This document shows positions 46,381 to 59,100 of a DNA stretch of 64,000 nucleotides, piece by piece (position 1 is the first letter of the stretch; every line of letters begins with the position of its first letter). The position numbers were made by a program, and so were the translations under genes. The notes beneath the pieces were generated by a model, which saw only the letters and a program-made list of their open reading frames with translations, was not told the DNA's origin and did no database searches. Source of the stretch: Undaria pinnatifida (taxonomy: Eukaryota > Sar > Phaeophyceae > Laminariales > Alariaceae); the NCBI GenBank assembly GCA_012845835.1, contig JABAKD010000025.1, positions 27,089,504 to 27,153,503 on the forward strand, in the 5' to 3' direction.

Positions 46381-47984
46381 CCCCCTTGTTTGCGTCGTAT
46401 CGCCCTGCACAAGTCCCCTCTTCTCGGTTGGACATCCAAGTGCTTTCGCGTATGTTTTCCCCGTTTTTTTTGTCACTTAGCTTCCGGTAGGAATGGCTCT
46501 ATAGTAGGCCACATTTTCAGAGTTTCACGACATCAACGTTTCGCTAGTATTTTCGGGTCCGTCGTTTGTTCACGACCCCCCCCTCTAGGCTTCTTTATAG
46601 TATCAACCCCCGAAACCATGGTAGTTTCGCTAGGTCCTTATTAGCCTGAACTTCGCTTGCACGCTGTGCATGCACCCCGCTAGCATTTTTAGAGTTGTAC
46701 GTGGTTTGCCCCCTCCCTCTGTCCGGCTTACGGTATCAGCCCGGGACATCGTAATAGTTTCGTCTGATTCCTTCTCAGCTGAGATATCGTCTGCACCATG
46801 TGCGTGCTCTTTCGCAGAGTTTCTGAGCCCTCCGTTGTGTTAAGACCCCGTTTTTACCGCTCTCACGGTATGAGTGTTGAAATTAATATCGTGTTAGCTT
46901 CGTTTTTCTACCTTGGTTTCCCTTCCCTCTGCACTATGTGCCGTATGAAAACGTACACCCCCTCCTCTCTGCAGTGTGTGCGTTTTCGGAACGTATTTCC
47001 TCCCGACTCTGGCGTTCGTGACTTTTTGGAACCGATACCTTCCGCTTTCGCGTCCATGCAACGCGGGTATTATTTGTTTTCTTTCTTGGTATTTCTGAGC
47101 ACGCTTGCTCCTTAGTGGTTATCGCTGTGCGCAGCAAACGACCGACCGTAGTAGCCTTCTCTCCTTTCTTCTTGGAGAATTTGTTTGTGAACGCTTAGTG
47201 CGCGTATTAGCTTTGGACCCTACTATCTCAGTACAATTCTACCTGGTAGTTACCAGTATCGTCAGTGTTATCGCCTTGTGGCCCCCCAAAGTATTCCCTT
47301 ACAGTCTCAGTATCATTGAGGCCCCAACAACGTTTGAACGTAGTAGTATGCCTTCTGCCTTCTTTGCCGCATTCAAAGCACGGCACTTGTTCGTTTCTCG
47401 GTGATCTTCATGTGCGCCTTGATCCTGAACTCGCGCCCAAGTTGTTCCACTTTTCTACAGTACGACGAGTGTTCGCCTTTGTGGTTTTGCTTCCGCCTTC
47501 TACGGCCGATGTAGCCTGCCCACGTTTTGTGCACAACGACGAACCATGGCGTTTCCGAACCATGTCGAGGTTTTCTATCGTGTCGTTCCCACCTCGCCTT
47601 ATGCGATTGGTGACAACATGGATGCTTTCCGCGTTATTTATCTTCGTTTTTCGCGAGGCATTACCTCCTTTCTTGTTGCTGTTGGACTTCCCCTGCCCCT
47701 TGGCATACTTCCCTTTTATTGTTGGACCTTTCTTGCTTCTTGGCGTACTTCTTTCCACCACCGACGTCGCTGCACTTTAGCCCCAGCCACTTGGTATTAC
47801 GGCATTTCAGCTATTGCTACTGTCTATGGTCCCATGGTTTCGACCACTGGCTTCACATTGAGAGCCCCCCTTAGGTTCCACGTTAGCGGTCCCGTGCTGA
47901 CTCTCCAACCCATCTGTCGGTTCTCTTTGGCCTCTGCCTTTTTGTTTGGTCGTACCTGCCCCTAAGAGTCCCTTGCTATCGGGC

Positions 47985-48340
47985 TCCGTTCCAGCTTTGT
48001 AGCCAGCGGTTCTATTCCCCTGGACCACTATTTCTTACCTTTTTTTTTCTCGGCACCGCTGCCCCTTCGGTCCAACGACACTGACCCCCGTCCTGGCTTT
48101 GCAGCCAACAGGTCTTGTTTCTCTCGACCACTTTTTCTTGTTTCTTTTCGGCATACCTGCCAATAGGGTTCAACTACACCGGCCTTAATCATGGGTTTAC
48201 AGCCCGTCCTGACTGTGCAGTCCACAGGCCGTCCCCTCTTGGCCCCCGTTTTACTCTTGGCTTGTTGGCGTACTTGTCGCATCGGGCCCACGTTTTGACT
48301 CCAGTTTGGCTTCGCAGCCCATATAGGTCGTTCCCTGTTG
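47985..48340 (+). repeat. ~105-bp-period degenerate array inside the LTR element
   Basis: GGCTTTGCAGCCAACAGGTC-like cores followed by CTCGACCAC occur near 47993, 48096, 48208 and 48308. A further pair (CCCACGTCAG then GTCCAAC.T.GCGGAC) occurs at about 49195 and 49366. Confidence 0.55.
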
Positions 48341-49881
48341 ACCCTCTTTCGTGTTGTTTTTTTTTTTTCCGGCGAAATCGCTTTCGGAGGTATGCCTTCG
48401 CTACGTACCTAGTGTTGCTCGTTTTCTGAAAGTAGCCTTTCAAGGTCCTTTGCTATGGACCCTTCTTTTTGTCAGGCTGCAGCACGTTGGTATGACACGA
48501 TTTGCCTTTCCTGTTTTGCCGTGCATTTTTCTCGGTTACCTTTTTAGGGTTGCTCCACGTTAGCGACCCCGTGTTCCCGACGTATAGTACCTAGCTGCGG
48601 CTTTCTTCATATTTGTCTTTGTTCCCTGCATCCTTTCTGGAGCTAGACACTTCCAGCGCTGCTTCGAGCGGAACGAGTATCTTCTTGTTGACTCCATTTT
48701 TGGCTTGCTTTGTTATGGTTGAATAGCCTCGCTACGTTTGCTGGCATTGTTCCCGTTATTAGTTATCCTCTCAAGGTGTCATATGTCGACTCTCTTTCCG
48801 GCTTCCGATAGTGCCTTCCGTCTTTCTGGTGTCTACGATTCAGTTTCGTCCTTGTTTGCGTATAGCTTTGGCTAGGTGACCTCACCACATATTTCTTCCC
48901 GTTTTCATGGTACTGTATCCAGATAGCTTTCAAGGGTACTCCACGGTTGCCCCCCGGTTCAGCTTTCCGGCGTATCACAAACGCCTCCAGTACCACCATT
49001 TTGGTGTTGTCTGTGCCACTGTTTTAGGTGTTGTCTTTCACTGCGTTTTCGCGATTGGTTTTGGTAGCCTCGGTTTTCCGTTCTACAGTTCGACCAAGGG
49101 CCTTATGCTAGCCTCCTAGGTCGCATATTACGGCCCCTGTGCTTCCGTTAAACCTCAGCGTACTGGTTCTTTATAGTTTCGCCTTTCGACCAATGGTCCC
49201 ACGTCAGCCTTCCAGGTCCAACCTTGCGGACACTGACATTATTTTAGGCACTGTTTTTTGTTTTCTCTTGCTTCAGGCTCTTTCTCTTCTGCCTTTCGAT
49301 TAATGGCCCACGCTTGCGTACTTCTTCGCGTCTTGGTTGTTTCTCTTTCACCGTCCAAGCGATGGCCCCACGTCAGGTGTCCATGTCCAACGTAGCGGAC
49401 TCTGATGTTTTGTTAGGCAGTGTTCCTTTATTTCTCTCTTGTCTTCCGGCAAATGGACCGACCGCCCGCCTCTTCGGCACTACGCTTCAGGCCGTAAACT
49501 CGTCTGGCCTCCACAGCGTGACACGTGTTCCCTTCTTCTCTTCTGACTTGATTTCCGCGTCTATACCTTCTTCTTTGGTCCCCTTCGCATCCTTGCGCTC
49601 AGTGGCCACGCCCTTCGTGTTTTCGTAGGCCGATTGCTACTGGTATACCGTAGGTACATACCCTTTTTCGAGCTCTCACGGTTGTGAGCTCCATCATAGG
49701 GTTGTATATCTTGCAATGAGGCGTTTAAGCCTCATTATTACGAGGTGTGGGGGAATCTATAGCCTCATTTTCGTTTGTTTCGAATAGCCGCATCTTCGAT
49801 CCCCTTCCCAATTCTGGATGTTTTCTTGACATCCTTTGATTGGCAGGTGACCTGCATCTACGACTATTCAGGGTGGCCTAG

Positions 49882-50269
49882 TGTAATGGAGTGCCCTCCG
49901 TAGAAGGATAGCTTTATAGATTCGACGTGAAGCCATGTCATGGTTGAGGTGAAACCACGTGACATTAGATGTCATATTCACGTCAACGCCATCATAGATG
50001 GGCGATAATGTAGGTGACGATGATGGGACAAGCAGGACGCCCCACATCTCACTACCTGCTCTACCTGCTCTACCTGCTCTACCCAGCCCTATCGTGGCTA
50101 GGCCTGTTTCGTCTGTCTTTTAGAGTTTAATGTAGAGGAAATAATGTACAAGCTTTTGAGTCTATCCAGCGAGCCATGAGGAGAGACCAAACAAGGGCAC
50201 CGGAACCCATGAGGAGCACGCTTCCCAACACCGACCAACCACGCATCCCCCACTCGGAGTACCACTACA
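49882..50269 (+). repeat. 3' LTR
   Basis: Identical in length and sequence to the 5' LTR. The sequence before it (AGGGTGGCCTAG) is a poor polypurine tract. Confidence 0.9.
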
Positions 50270-50887
50270 ATGACCTGGAAAACTGGAATATTATTGACCA
50301 GGTAGAGTTGAAATGCCTGTGGTGGACACTTCGAGCACCTGTTCCGGCCAGCCGATACGAGGAGGGAAGAAACCGCTGAGCTGTTGGGGGCCCACAGTTG
50401 GTGCCGTGCATGCACCTATAATATGCAGGGCGGGCGAAGGGCCTGGAATATGACTTCGTATCTGATCAACGAGAAGAGAGGTAGCTGGAGGTAAAATGCA
50501 CAGCAGTAGACGATAGCAGTACGCATGAGTTACCTGGTAAAAGCTCTACATCCAATTGGCATCTATATAATGTAGCAATAGCAATACCAGATGTTAGAAC
50601 AAAAACTGTGTACCTATGGCTTAGGATTCTACAACAACCTTTCAGTATTTTAACAGTGCATTTGGTACGTTTTTTTTTGTTTTTCCGCACACATCCACTT
50701 TCCAGCTTCTGGACAAGCCGTGTTCACAGGTGTTGTCCCTTCTCCCCCCCCAGTCCTTGCCTTCAATTTTTATCGCGAATAGGGTTCAGCAATCCTACTG
50801 CTCGTCGACTTTTCATCGAGTGTTGCTAATGCACGATTTCGCGTTTTCCGCAAGTCAATTTGTGCCCAAGAAAAAGTCCCCACGAAT

Positions 50888-50987
50888 GTATACAAGCGCG
50901 CACTCGGGGGGATTCGAAGTCACGAAACTGAGCTATACCAAGCTCGAGGATAACCTGGTACGCAACCGGGGCGACCGGCCGATATGC
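50888..50987 (-). mobile_element. tRNA-derived SINE head, family S2 (copy B)
   Basis: Counterpart of 6188-6283, with minus-strand B box ACTTCGAATCC (about 50910-50920) and A-box-like TTGCGTACCAGGT (about 50953-50965). Confidence 0.5.
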
Positions 50988-52879
50988 TACATCCACTACG
51001 AGAATGTCAAGGTGTTACAAATATAATGTAATCGATTTCTACGTACAACAAGTCTGTTCACGTTCAGCTACGATGCAGTAACCTCCATCCTTCAACGTGT
51101 AAGATGTATTGTTTTTTCCCGTTCACATCATCATTGTGTTCAGTAGACAGACCGAGAAGCCGCCCGGCAAATACATGGCAGCTTTTTACAGCAAAAAGGA
51201 AAAATGGCTCTGACCTGGCATTTGTACAGGCCACGATCCACTCTGTGGTCTCCAGTTATGTAACCCACCGAGTAAATATGTACTGTGATAGAAGCAGCAT
51301 AATTTTGTGTACTGTTTGGACTAGTCGATGTGAACCGTATGATACGCCAGAAACACGTAGACTATACCATACGCGTGCGTACTCATGGCGAGATCTGCAT
51401 CATACAGGAAGCAACCCCCTGCCTCATATTTCTTGCCTTTAACAAAACCAATCAATGTGGTAATTTCCCTTCACGGTGTCCTTGAGAATCGACACAGGAG
51501 CCATCGAATTATTCTTGCGTCGTAACTCGGGAACGAATACTACTGTCTGCTTCGGCTACAGGCCACGATGTACGCACGAGTTTCATATATAGACTACATA
51601 CGTACCACAAAATTACAAACCTGAGCGAGTCAACCACTTTATTTCGGGCGAACTGCAAACTTTATCTCACGAAAGTTCCCAGCATTTAGTCCTCGCGGAT
51701 GTGGATTCAGTTTGCAAGAGGTCAAGGCGTACGAACGTATAATGAAGAGAACAACATGTGGACATCATCGGAGTGACGCAAAGTTTTTTCTCCGTTTTCT
51801 TTAAGATCACACCCCAAGTCACAAAATGGACGAGGCGCCAGAGCGCATTAAATAATTCTGCGGCTCCATCCCCGGAAGCTTGCAAGAATATATATTGTAC
51901 TGCTACATATGTGTGGCAGATGGCCCTCACCGCGGATGGATGGATATCGGCATGGTTTCGAGCCCACCGATGTCATTCCACAGCCACCACCGCCCAGTTG
52001 CATCCAGCGCAAAAAATTGTCTGCCGTCACGCGAGAGGAGCACATCGACCTTCCGGGCGCACTCACTTCCTGCCTTCGACATCGCATAGGGTGAGCGGAC
52101 TTGAGCGGACGTAACATTAGAGCGTTTCACTAAGCCCACACTGCGCTCTGGTGTAAGATGCCCAAAGGGTGCATGCGGCCCGCTACACCACGTCTCAGGT
52201 TCTAAAGCAGGCAATGCGAGAAACTCCGTTGGACATAGAAGGGTTGTGGCGGACGAATTACACTTTACTACACTAGATAACGTTAGAGTTCAAAATTGCG
52301 GCGACCGTTCAGAGAAAGAATACCCCTATATTTTCTTGGCTGCCCACCGGTCGAGATTCGAGGCCTACGTTGGCAAATTGAAGCAGTCAACGAAGAATCG
52401 CGGCTAACTATTACAGTTATACAATGTTTCAAGCATAGTACAGAACGAGGGTATACTGCTCATCACGATGTAAGTCGTTTTTAAGTATGAAGCCCTGGGC
52501 ACCGCTACGAGTGCCTCTGGGAGCACAACCACCTGTAGGTGCGATATCGACTGTGCGGGGCACGCCGTGTCAATGGATCACTGCTGCGGTGTGCCGCAAC
52601 GTACTTGGAAGGGGGGGGAAGGGTTATATAATTGTTATAGTTCGTGCACCTCGGCAGTTCGAGCCAATACCTCGAAGAATGTCTGGTACGGTAAACGAGG
52701 TAGCGTGTTGTTAGATTGACAAGAGCACAAAGCTATAAAGGTTGCTCGTGTACAATATGATGAGAAATGCTCTCTCCATGCAAGGCTCTTATCGATAAGC
52801 GTCACCGGTGTTCGCTGATTTCTGCCCAGGCAATAGTAGCTGACAAGAGTATTTCTCAAGGAAGAAATCAGTTCGCACG

Positions 52880-55709
52880 ATGAAGGGGCTTGCAGGATCC
52901 GCCGGTGCCATGGCCGTAATCGCTCTGGGGCTGTTTCCCGGTTCCAACGGGAAATCTCTACGGCAAGACGGGAGTGATCACGGCCAAACTGGAGGCGTAG
53001 ATGCGGCAGGATCACTCTTGACCAACAGTTTGGACAGCAATGGGTCGCGCCGCCTTCAAAGGCGCAATCGTCCCGTGACAGATGATGCTCTCGATGTCAA
53101 TGGCACGGTGGGTACCGACTTTTATTGATGTGTAGAGTTTTTCCAACGCGAGCATAAGGTTTGGTTCCGGCTAGAATACCATCTCAAGCGGTTGCTTCAA
53201 TAGCAACAAAACTGACCACGTTAGGCACACGTACGCCCCTTGGTACATTTGTCCACGATGCTGCGAAACCTAGCCGTCGACTTAATCGTTAGTACGTACC
53301 TCCTTGATAAAACATCACCAACACGTTTTTCAACCATACCTGGTAAGCATTAATCAATGTGACACCAAACGAAACCACTGCTCGGCGTGCCTCGGGTAGT
53401 ACCTCAACGTTAAATCAACTGGCATCGCGCGCCACACCCTCTCTTTGAGCCATAGCGACGGCTGCAGGCATGCACGACTACAATCGATCGTGTATTCTTC
53501 ATCATTGACGTTTATTGTTCCCGCTGTTTTCACGTCCGTTTACGTGTGTCGAACAGCCTGAGGAGAGAGCTGCCAACGTGCTGACCCAGCGGACCGATTG
53601 GGCGGAGATCGAGTTCGCGGCGTCAGAGGGGACTCTACACGTCAACAACGGAGACCGCTCCTCCGCCGCCACGTTCCACAAGTCCCTGCCCCACGACAGC
53701 CTTGGCCAGGTAAACACCCATGTGATAAATGTTTCTGCCGTGAAAATTGAAGAGTAACCCTACGCAGCTCGCGAGAAGAAAATGCCGGGCCGGTATATCC
53801 TATCTACTGTAGGTTCTCCTCAAGTGGTCACAGTACCAAGAAGCAACGGGCAAGGTGTAGCGAACGACAGTAGAGAGTTAAGGTTTGCACCCAAATGTCT
53901 CTGGCTGCCTTTGCCTCCTTTTCCACGCGACCACTCCACAAAGATACAACACCATACTGTGTATGTGTTCTACAGAGGTATGTGTTGTATACTTCGCGAA
54001 TGCGATATCCAGCTAGCCCCAATACTGAGTCATTTTTCCGCACCGTGTACCCTCTTTCTTTGACGCGATTATTCCTACCTGCCACGCTCCAGGTGGACAG
54101 CGATGCCTTCGACGCCCTGGTCGATTGTATTTCCAAAGGTGACTTCGACACATGCGAGCAGGTGCCGGCCGGAGACGAAGACGGCTTCCTGGTCAACCCT
54201 CTTGGAGGCCTCGCGACCAATATGGCTGGACCCGCCAGGTACTAATTTTTGTGGTCAGCACCATGCACCCTTTGAGCAGAATTGAGCCATCTCAATCATT
54301 CTTTGACGAAGTGAATGCAGGAACAATCTACGCGTAGTTGATGTGTAAAGAAAATTCAAACTAGAGACCTGTGACCCCTGAACACAAACGCGATTGGTCC
54401 CAAATCTTTCGCTGCCAAAGGCAACAGCGACAAATGTTGTGACTCCAACTGTCATTGGCGCCAAACGGGGTGGTCAACAACAACGATAACAATGACGTTG
54501 TCGTTCATACTGTTGTCGTGCATAGTGACATCGTAGATGTGCGACTGATGATGCGGTCCGCCTCAACGCGTACCATGTTTCGTTTCCCGGTGAGTGGGCC
54601 AGGACGGAACAGACCCTTCAAGGCATTCAACGCAGCTTGTGGCGGCCAAGACGTTTGGTTTGCGGACACGGTACTAGCCCGCACTGACCTGCTGTCATCG
54701 TACCCAACCCCTGACCTCTTCCATCTTGCGTTTTGTTTCTCTTGGCTTTCTGTCCTTTCTATTCTCGCGCGTCGGGGACGGTTCCTGTGTGCCCGTGCTC
54801 TCTGGCTGGTATCGTGCCTGTTCTCGTCTGGTTCATTCTCTTCGGCGGTGTGACGAACTCTACGACTCTGGTGACGTCGCTTGCCGCATCGCGGACATCT
54901 TCCTCTGTACAACAACACCGACGATACCCATGGTTGGCGACAAATATGGTACGGAAATATGTTCCATCCTACCGTCTCTTCTTCTCGCCCTTCGGCCCCG
55001 GCTGTCCATGAACGGCCGACTTTCGTCACAGCTCTGCCTTGACAATCCCTAGTGCTTCGGCCATCAACTCCGAGGACCTGGTAAGTTGTGGGTGTCGGAT
55101 TATTTCAGCACGGTAGCCGTTAGCTTCTGAAGTGTATTCTGGTGGGACTCTGCCACCTGCATCCCGAAGGGTGTTTTAAACAGACGTCGTCCATCGCTCG
55201 CGTATCGTTTTTTTTGTCGGGAGACGTAGAACTTGTCTTGTAGCCGTTGTGCTTATTGCACGAATGTGTCCCACAAAGGGCGAGACTCTACGAGGATTAG
55301 CGGTGTTTGGTATTTGGCTGATGGGCTTGATCAACTGAGGAGCTGCTCCACATTCTCGAGGTTTCAATTATATTTGTGGTTTACAACATTGATTTCTGTG
55401 AAGATAGACGATAGAACTGTCCGCGGTGTCAATAACTGAACGGGTACTAATTAATAGGGTACATGTTAGTATCGAAAATAGCTATCGCGTGGGGTATAGA
55501 GCTTCAGCGAGGTGCCTGAGAATGTTTAGATTCATCCTTCGTTGTCGTAGCATGGGTCGTTGGATGCCATCTGAGAGTCCCCTGGATCGAACGTCTCTTC
55601 ACGATCTGGTCTCAGGCCGCTCAAATGGCGGAGCTGTACTGGATGGCCTTGACGAGGGACGTACCGTTCTCCAAGTACGGCAAAGACGAGGCAACCGTGG
55701 CGGCAGCAG
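52880..55709 (+). CDS. Vanadium-dependent haloperoxidase, copy B (exons 1-5; rest in assembly gap)
   Basis: Exons are 52880-53107, 53557-53709, 54093-54238, 55053-55080 and 55616-55709, with boundaries and phases identical to copy A. They encode the first 216 residues: the signal-like N-terminus (A-M-A-V-I-A-L-G-L-F-P-G), and the F-H-K-S-L-P-H-D-S-L-G-Q and Y-W-M-A-L-T-R-D-V-P-F-S-K-Y-G blocks typical of brown-algal enzymes. Exon 2 is intact at 153 nt, unlike copy A. Intron 5 continues to the gap at 56438. Exons 6-14 and all catalytic residues would lie in the missing sequence, so functionality cannot be judged. Copy A/B differences in exon 1 include E/K, R/S, D/H, P/Q and I/T. Confidence 0.9.
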
Positions 55710-56437
55710 GTACCCCAACCATCTTTCGTATGCAAATGTCGGAATGATGCAAGAGATGACAGTTCCCTGCACGGTGAAAAATCAGCGCTTTCGTCACCAA
55801 TGCGTAGTTCCAGCGTCTAAGCCGTATAGTGCAAAAATCTACCTGTTGATTTCCATTCTTAATTGGTACTTATACGATAATGGGAGATAGTAGTTCCAAC
55901 AATATAGTAGCGTTGTCGTATCGGGATACTGGGATGTCGGAGATCGGTCGCGTCTAACTGTTCGCTTTTCCTTCTCTCGGTGACGCCTTCCCCTTGGTAT
56001 TCGAGAGGGTCTAGATGGGGTATGTGTGGTGCCCGTGAGAAGCTGAATACTTTATATCTACGCGTTCTATTTGAGTTCTCCACCATCCGAGATATTGTCT
56101 GTGCGATAACGCCGCCCTTACGACGCGCTCCTAGAAGTCAGGAAACACTACCCGGTGGCGGCAGATTGATCCCGCGTACAATACTGTACATGTCAACTAT
56201 TCCTGTATTGTGGGCTCGGATAGCCGAACTCTGTACTGAGTACTTTCACGTTCAAGATCTTCCCATGTGTCGTTATGGATGAAAGCCCAATTTAGGCTGT
56301 GGTTAATGCTACTCTGCGGTGTACGGCAGCTCAGGTCGGCGCTTGTTGCCATGTTTTCTCCGGGTCGTTCGACAAGGCTAACATGCCGTTTTTCTCATGT
56401 GTCGCTACTTTGATAAACGATCATATTTGTACCATCT

Positions 56438-56937
56438 NNNNNNNNNNNNNNNNNNNNNNNNNNNNNNNNNNNNNNNNNNNNNNNNNNNNNNNNNNNNNNN
56501 NNNNNNNNNNNNNNNNNNNNNNNNNNNNNNNNNNNNNNNNNNNNNNNNNNNNNNNNNNNNNNNNNNNNNNNNNNNNNNNNNNNNNNNNNNNNNNNNNNNN
56601 NNNNNNNNNNNNNNNNNNNNNNNNNNNNNNNNNNNNNNNNNNNNNNNNNNNNNNNNNNNNNNNNNNNNNNNNNNNNNNNNNNNNNNNNNNNNNNNNNNNN
56701 NNNNNNNNNNNNNNNNNNNNNNNNNNNNNNNNNNNNNNNNNNNNNNNNNNNNNNNNNNNNNNNNNNNNNNNNNNNNNNNNNNNNNNNNNNNNNNNNNNNN
56801 NNNNNNNNNNNNNNNNNNNNNNNNNNNNNNNNNNNNNNNNNNNNNNNNNNNNNNNNNNNNNNNNNNNNNNNNNNNNNNNNNNNNNNNNNNNNNNNNNNNN
56901 NNNNNNNNNNNNNNNNNNNNNNNNNNNNNNNNNNNNN
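56438..56937. other. Assembly gap of exactly 500 N
   Basis: The flanks match copy A 11733 (left) and 23617 (right). If copy B is colinear, about 11.88 kb is missing, including vHPO exons 6-14 and the candidate exon at 19914-20265. Translations across this gap are meaningless. Confidence 0.98.
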
Positions 56938-57811
56938 ATAACAGACGCCAGCCCAGAGTTCAGGAATGAAGAGGCATGAACGCCTTAAGGCCACCCGCAG
57001 CTTCCACCGGCCTTTTCCTTCCACATTCACGCATAGCCACATACCCCGTGTTACTATGTACCCCGAAACGTCCTTAGACGTTGTGGACGACTTCGCTACA
57101 AGGGAACTAACCATCGCCCCCCCCCCCCCCCCCGCCCCAACCTACCCTCACCGCGCAACACGATGGTGTTGACGACACGAGGGTGTCGGTGAATGAACAA
57201 TACAATGGCAGCACCCGCCGGTGATTTCTACTTTTTGACAACGGGCAGCAGAAAGAGGACGGCACATATGCCAGGGAAAGCCACACGCTCATTAGTATTG
57301 GCTCAAGACGCCTTCCCCCTCCCCTCCTCACATTCCCCAACCCACGTGCATCACGACACCTGGGCGACGGCGAATAGACATAACAATACCAGCCGGTCAT
57401 TTTGCACTACTGCTTCAAATCATCAACAACAGGATAGCATCCAAACCAGGGAACGCCACGCGCTCACGACGAAGACTTCCTCACCCCCCTGCCCCGCCCC
57501 CCCTCCCCCCCGCAATCCCTGCCCCTCGTTAGGTTGACTCACCCCCCCACCCCTCTCTCTCCATCCCCCTTTCGACGTGCGCGCAAACAGAGTTGAAAGG
57601 TCCATCTCCCACAAACAGAACCACAGGGTTGCCCACAACCGGCACAAATTTCACCGCAACACAAAACACGCCCAAACCCATAAACCCAGCACTGTCCGTC
57701 GGTTGACCCCACAAGAACAGCACGAAGCCTTTTTGTTCTTGTTTGTTAATCTTCATCCTAATGATTGTCCTAACTCCTGCACTCCCCCCAAGAAGGCAGT
57801 AGTAACTCAGA

Positions 57812-58090
57812 TACGGGGTCACGTAGCGGGCCCTGTTCCCCCCCCACCCCACTACGGTACGTGCATTCATGTTTATCGCGAGAATAATTCAGCATTTTCT
57901 TCCCTCGTCGACTTGCGTCGTATTGCACCTACCCACGCTACTGTTGATAGGGGCTCTCACCAGTCGATCACTTTTATTGTGTTTTACTTTCACAAAGCCC
58001 GAATATCACCACAGTGGTAATCGGGCTCAAGGACCAACACCAGTGGTATTCGAGGGCAACCATTAGACCACCGGGGCGACCGGTTCCAGG
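57812..58090 (-). mobile_element. S1 SINE-like repeat, reverse copy (copy B)
   Basis: Counterpart of 24485-24765. Confidence 0.55.
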
Positions 58091-58135
58091 AAATGCGAAC
58101 AATTATAGCGTGCGGTAGGCGCGGAGGCCTCAACA

Positions 58136-59100
58136 TCAACTATCAATCTCTTTCGCCGTTTTGAGACCGGAGGCTGCGGTAGGTTTGGCGGCGGCCTCCA
58201 CACGGTCAGACTTCTTGCAACAGTCTTTGTCGTGGCAAGCGTCCAAGTTCTTCAACAATTGAAGCCATCTGAACAGCGGCAGCACAGCGGGCAAGGCGTG
58301 GACGGCGCAAGCATAGTTCGTGAGGGAACTTCCGTCGCGCTTTTAATCGGCGTCGACGTGGTTATCGCATGCGCGAATCGGGGTAGCCCTTGCCCCCCGC
58401 CCCTTCCCTCCCTCCTTCTTACGAAAAAACAACTATTCCCACGCCGAGCCGGGGCAAGGGATAGAGACATTTTGAGCGTTATTGCCACTTCCACGCACAC
58501 GGCTATGTGATGTGTCTTGCGGTGCGAACGATGCCCTGCCAGGATCGAATTTGGAGCAGTTTATGTGTACAAATAAACAGTTGTACGTACGTATGTCTAT
58601 CTGGTTACCTTTCACCAGGTCATCGACTACGAAATTTCCCCAACCTGGTTACCTTTTATTACCAAAATTGCCAAGTAAGTTTCTCCTACCTCCCGAAGGT
58701 GACCCTACCTCGCAGCTGACGCGTAACAACTACGCCTACCAAGTACAAAAAGCGAACATGTTGCTCTTGTCAGTATTGATATGAAGCGATGGAAGGGTAC
58801 CTCCAAGTCATACCTGGTCGCCGTGGGCATCGGGCACCCAGGTGCGATCGGCGGAATTCCTTGTTCCTGCTTTCCGTTTAGGGTTTTAGTCATTCCCTTC
58901 CTGTTCCCCTCCTTACGCAAACCTGTGGCCGCAAAATGAGCCATCCGCCACGCCCAAAGCTTACGTACAGGTTTTCCGCTTGCCATGGCCTGCAGGCGAC
59001 GCCGGAATTTCTGCAGGGGTGCATCGTTGTCGTCGTCCACGTCATCATCGGGGGCGCCGGTATCCTCCGCGCCCAGAGGCGCTTCGGAAAGAAGGACCAT
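58136..59100 (-). CDS. Small two-exon gene, hypothetical protein of 111 aa (copy B)
   Basis: Exon 1 is 59100 down to 58969 (44 codons) before GTACGTAAG; exon 2 is 58339 down to 58136 after a TAAAAG acceptor (67 codons plus stop). Phases are 0/0 as in copy A. The C-terminus is four residues longer (ends E-I-D-S) because copy A has a TAG where B reads GAG. The acidic tract has one D-to-N change, and the Cys cluster D-A-C-H-D-K-D-C-C-K-K is unchanged. Expression is untested. Confidence 0.45.

Larger units (their letters stand above)
35872..50269 (+). mobile_element. 14.4-kb LTR retroelement without coding capacity (LARD-like)
   Basis: Two 388-bp LTRs (35872-36259 and 49882-50269) start TG and end CA and are identical at every base I compared. 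The flanking ATGA (35868-35871 and 50270-50273) is a 4-bp target-site duplication; copy A has the uninterrupted sequence at about 5555-5575. The 13.6-kb interior shows no gag, protease, reverse transcriptase, RNase H or integrase in any frame. Instead it is strongly pyrimidine-biased on the plus strand and built of degenerate tandem repeats. This fits a large retrotransposon derivative mobilised in trans. Identical LTRs imply very recent insertion. No autonomous partner is in the window. Confidence 0.88.

Noticed and set aside
56299-57114. ORFs of 190-239 codons on both strands
   Set aside because: Most of their length is untranslatable N; they are artefacts of the gap.
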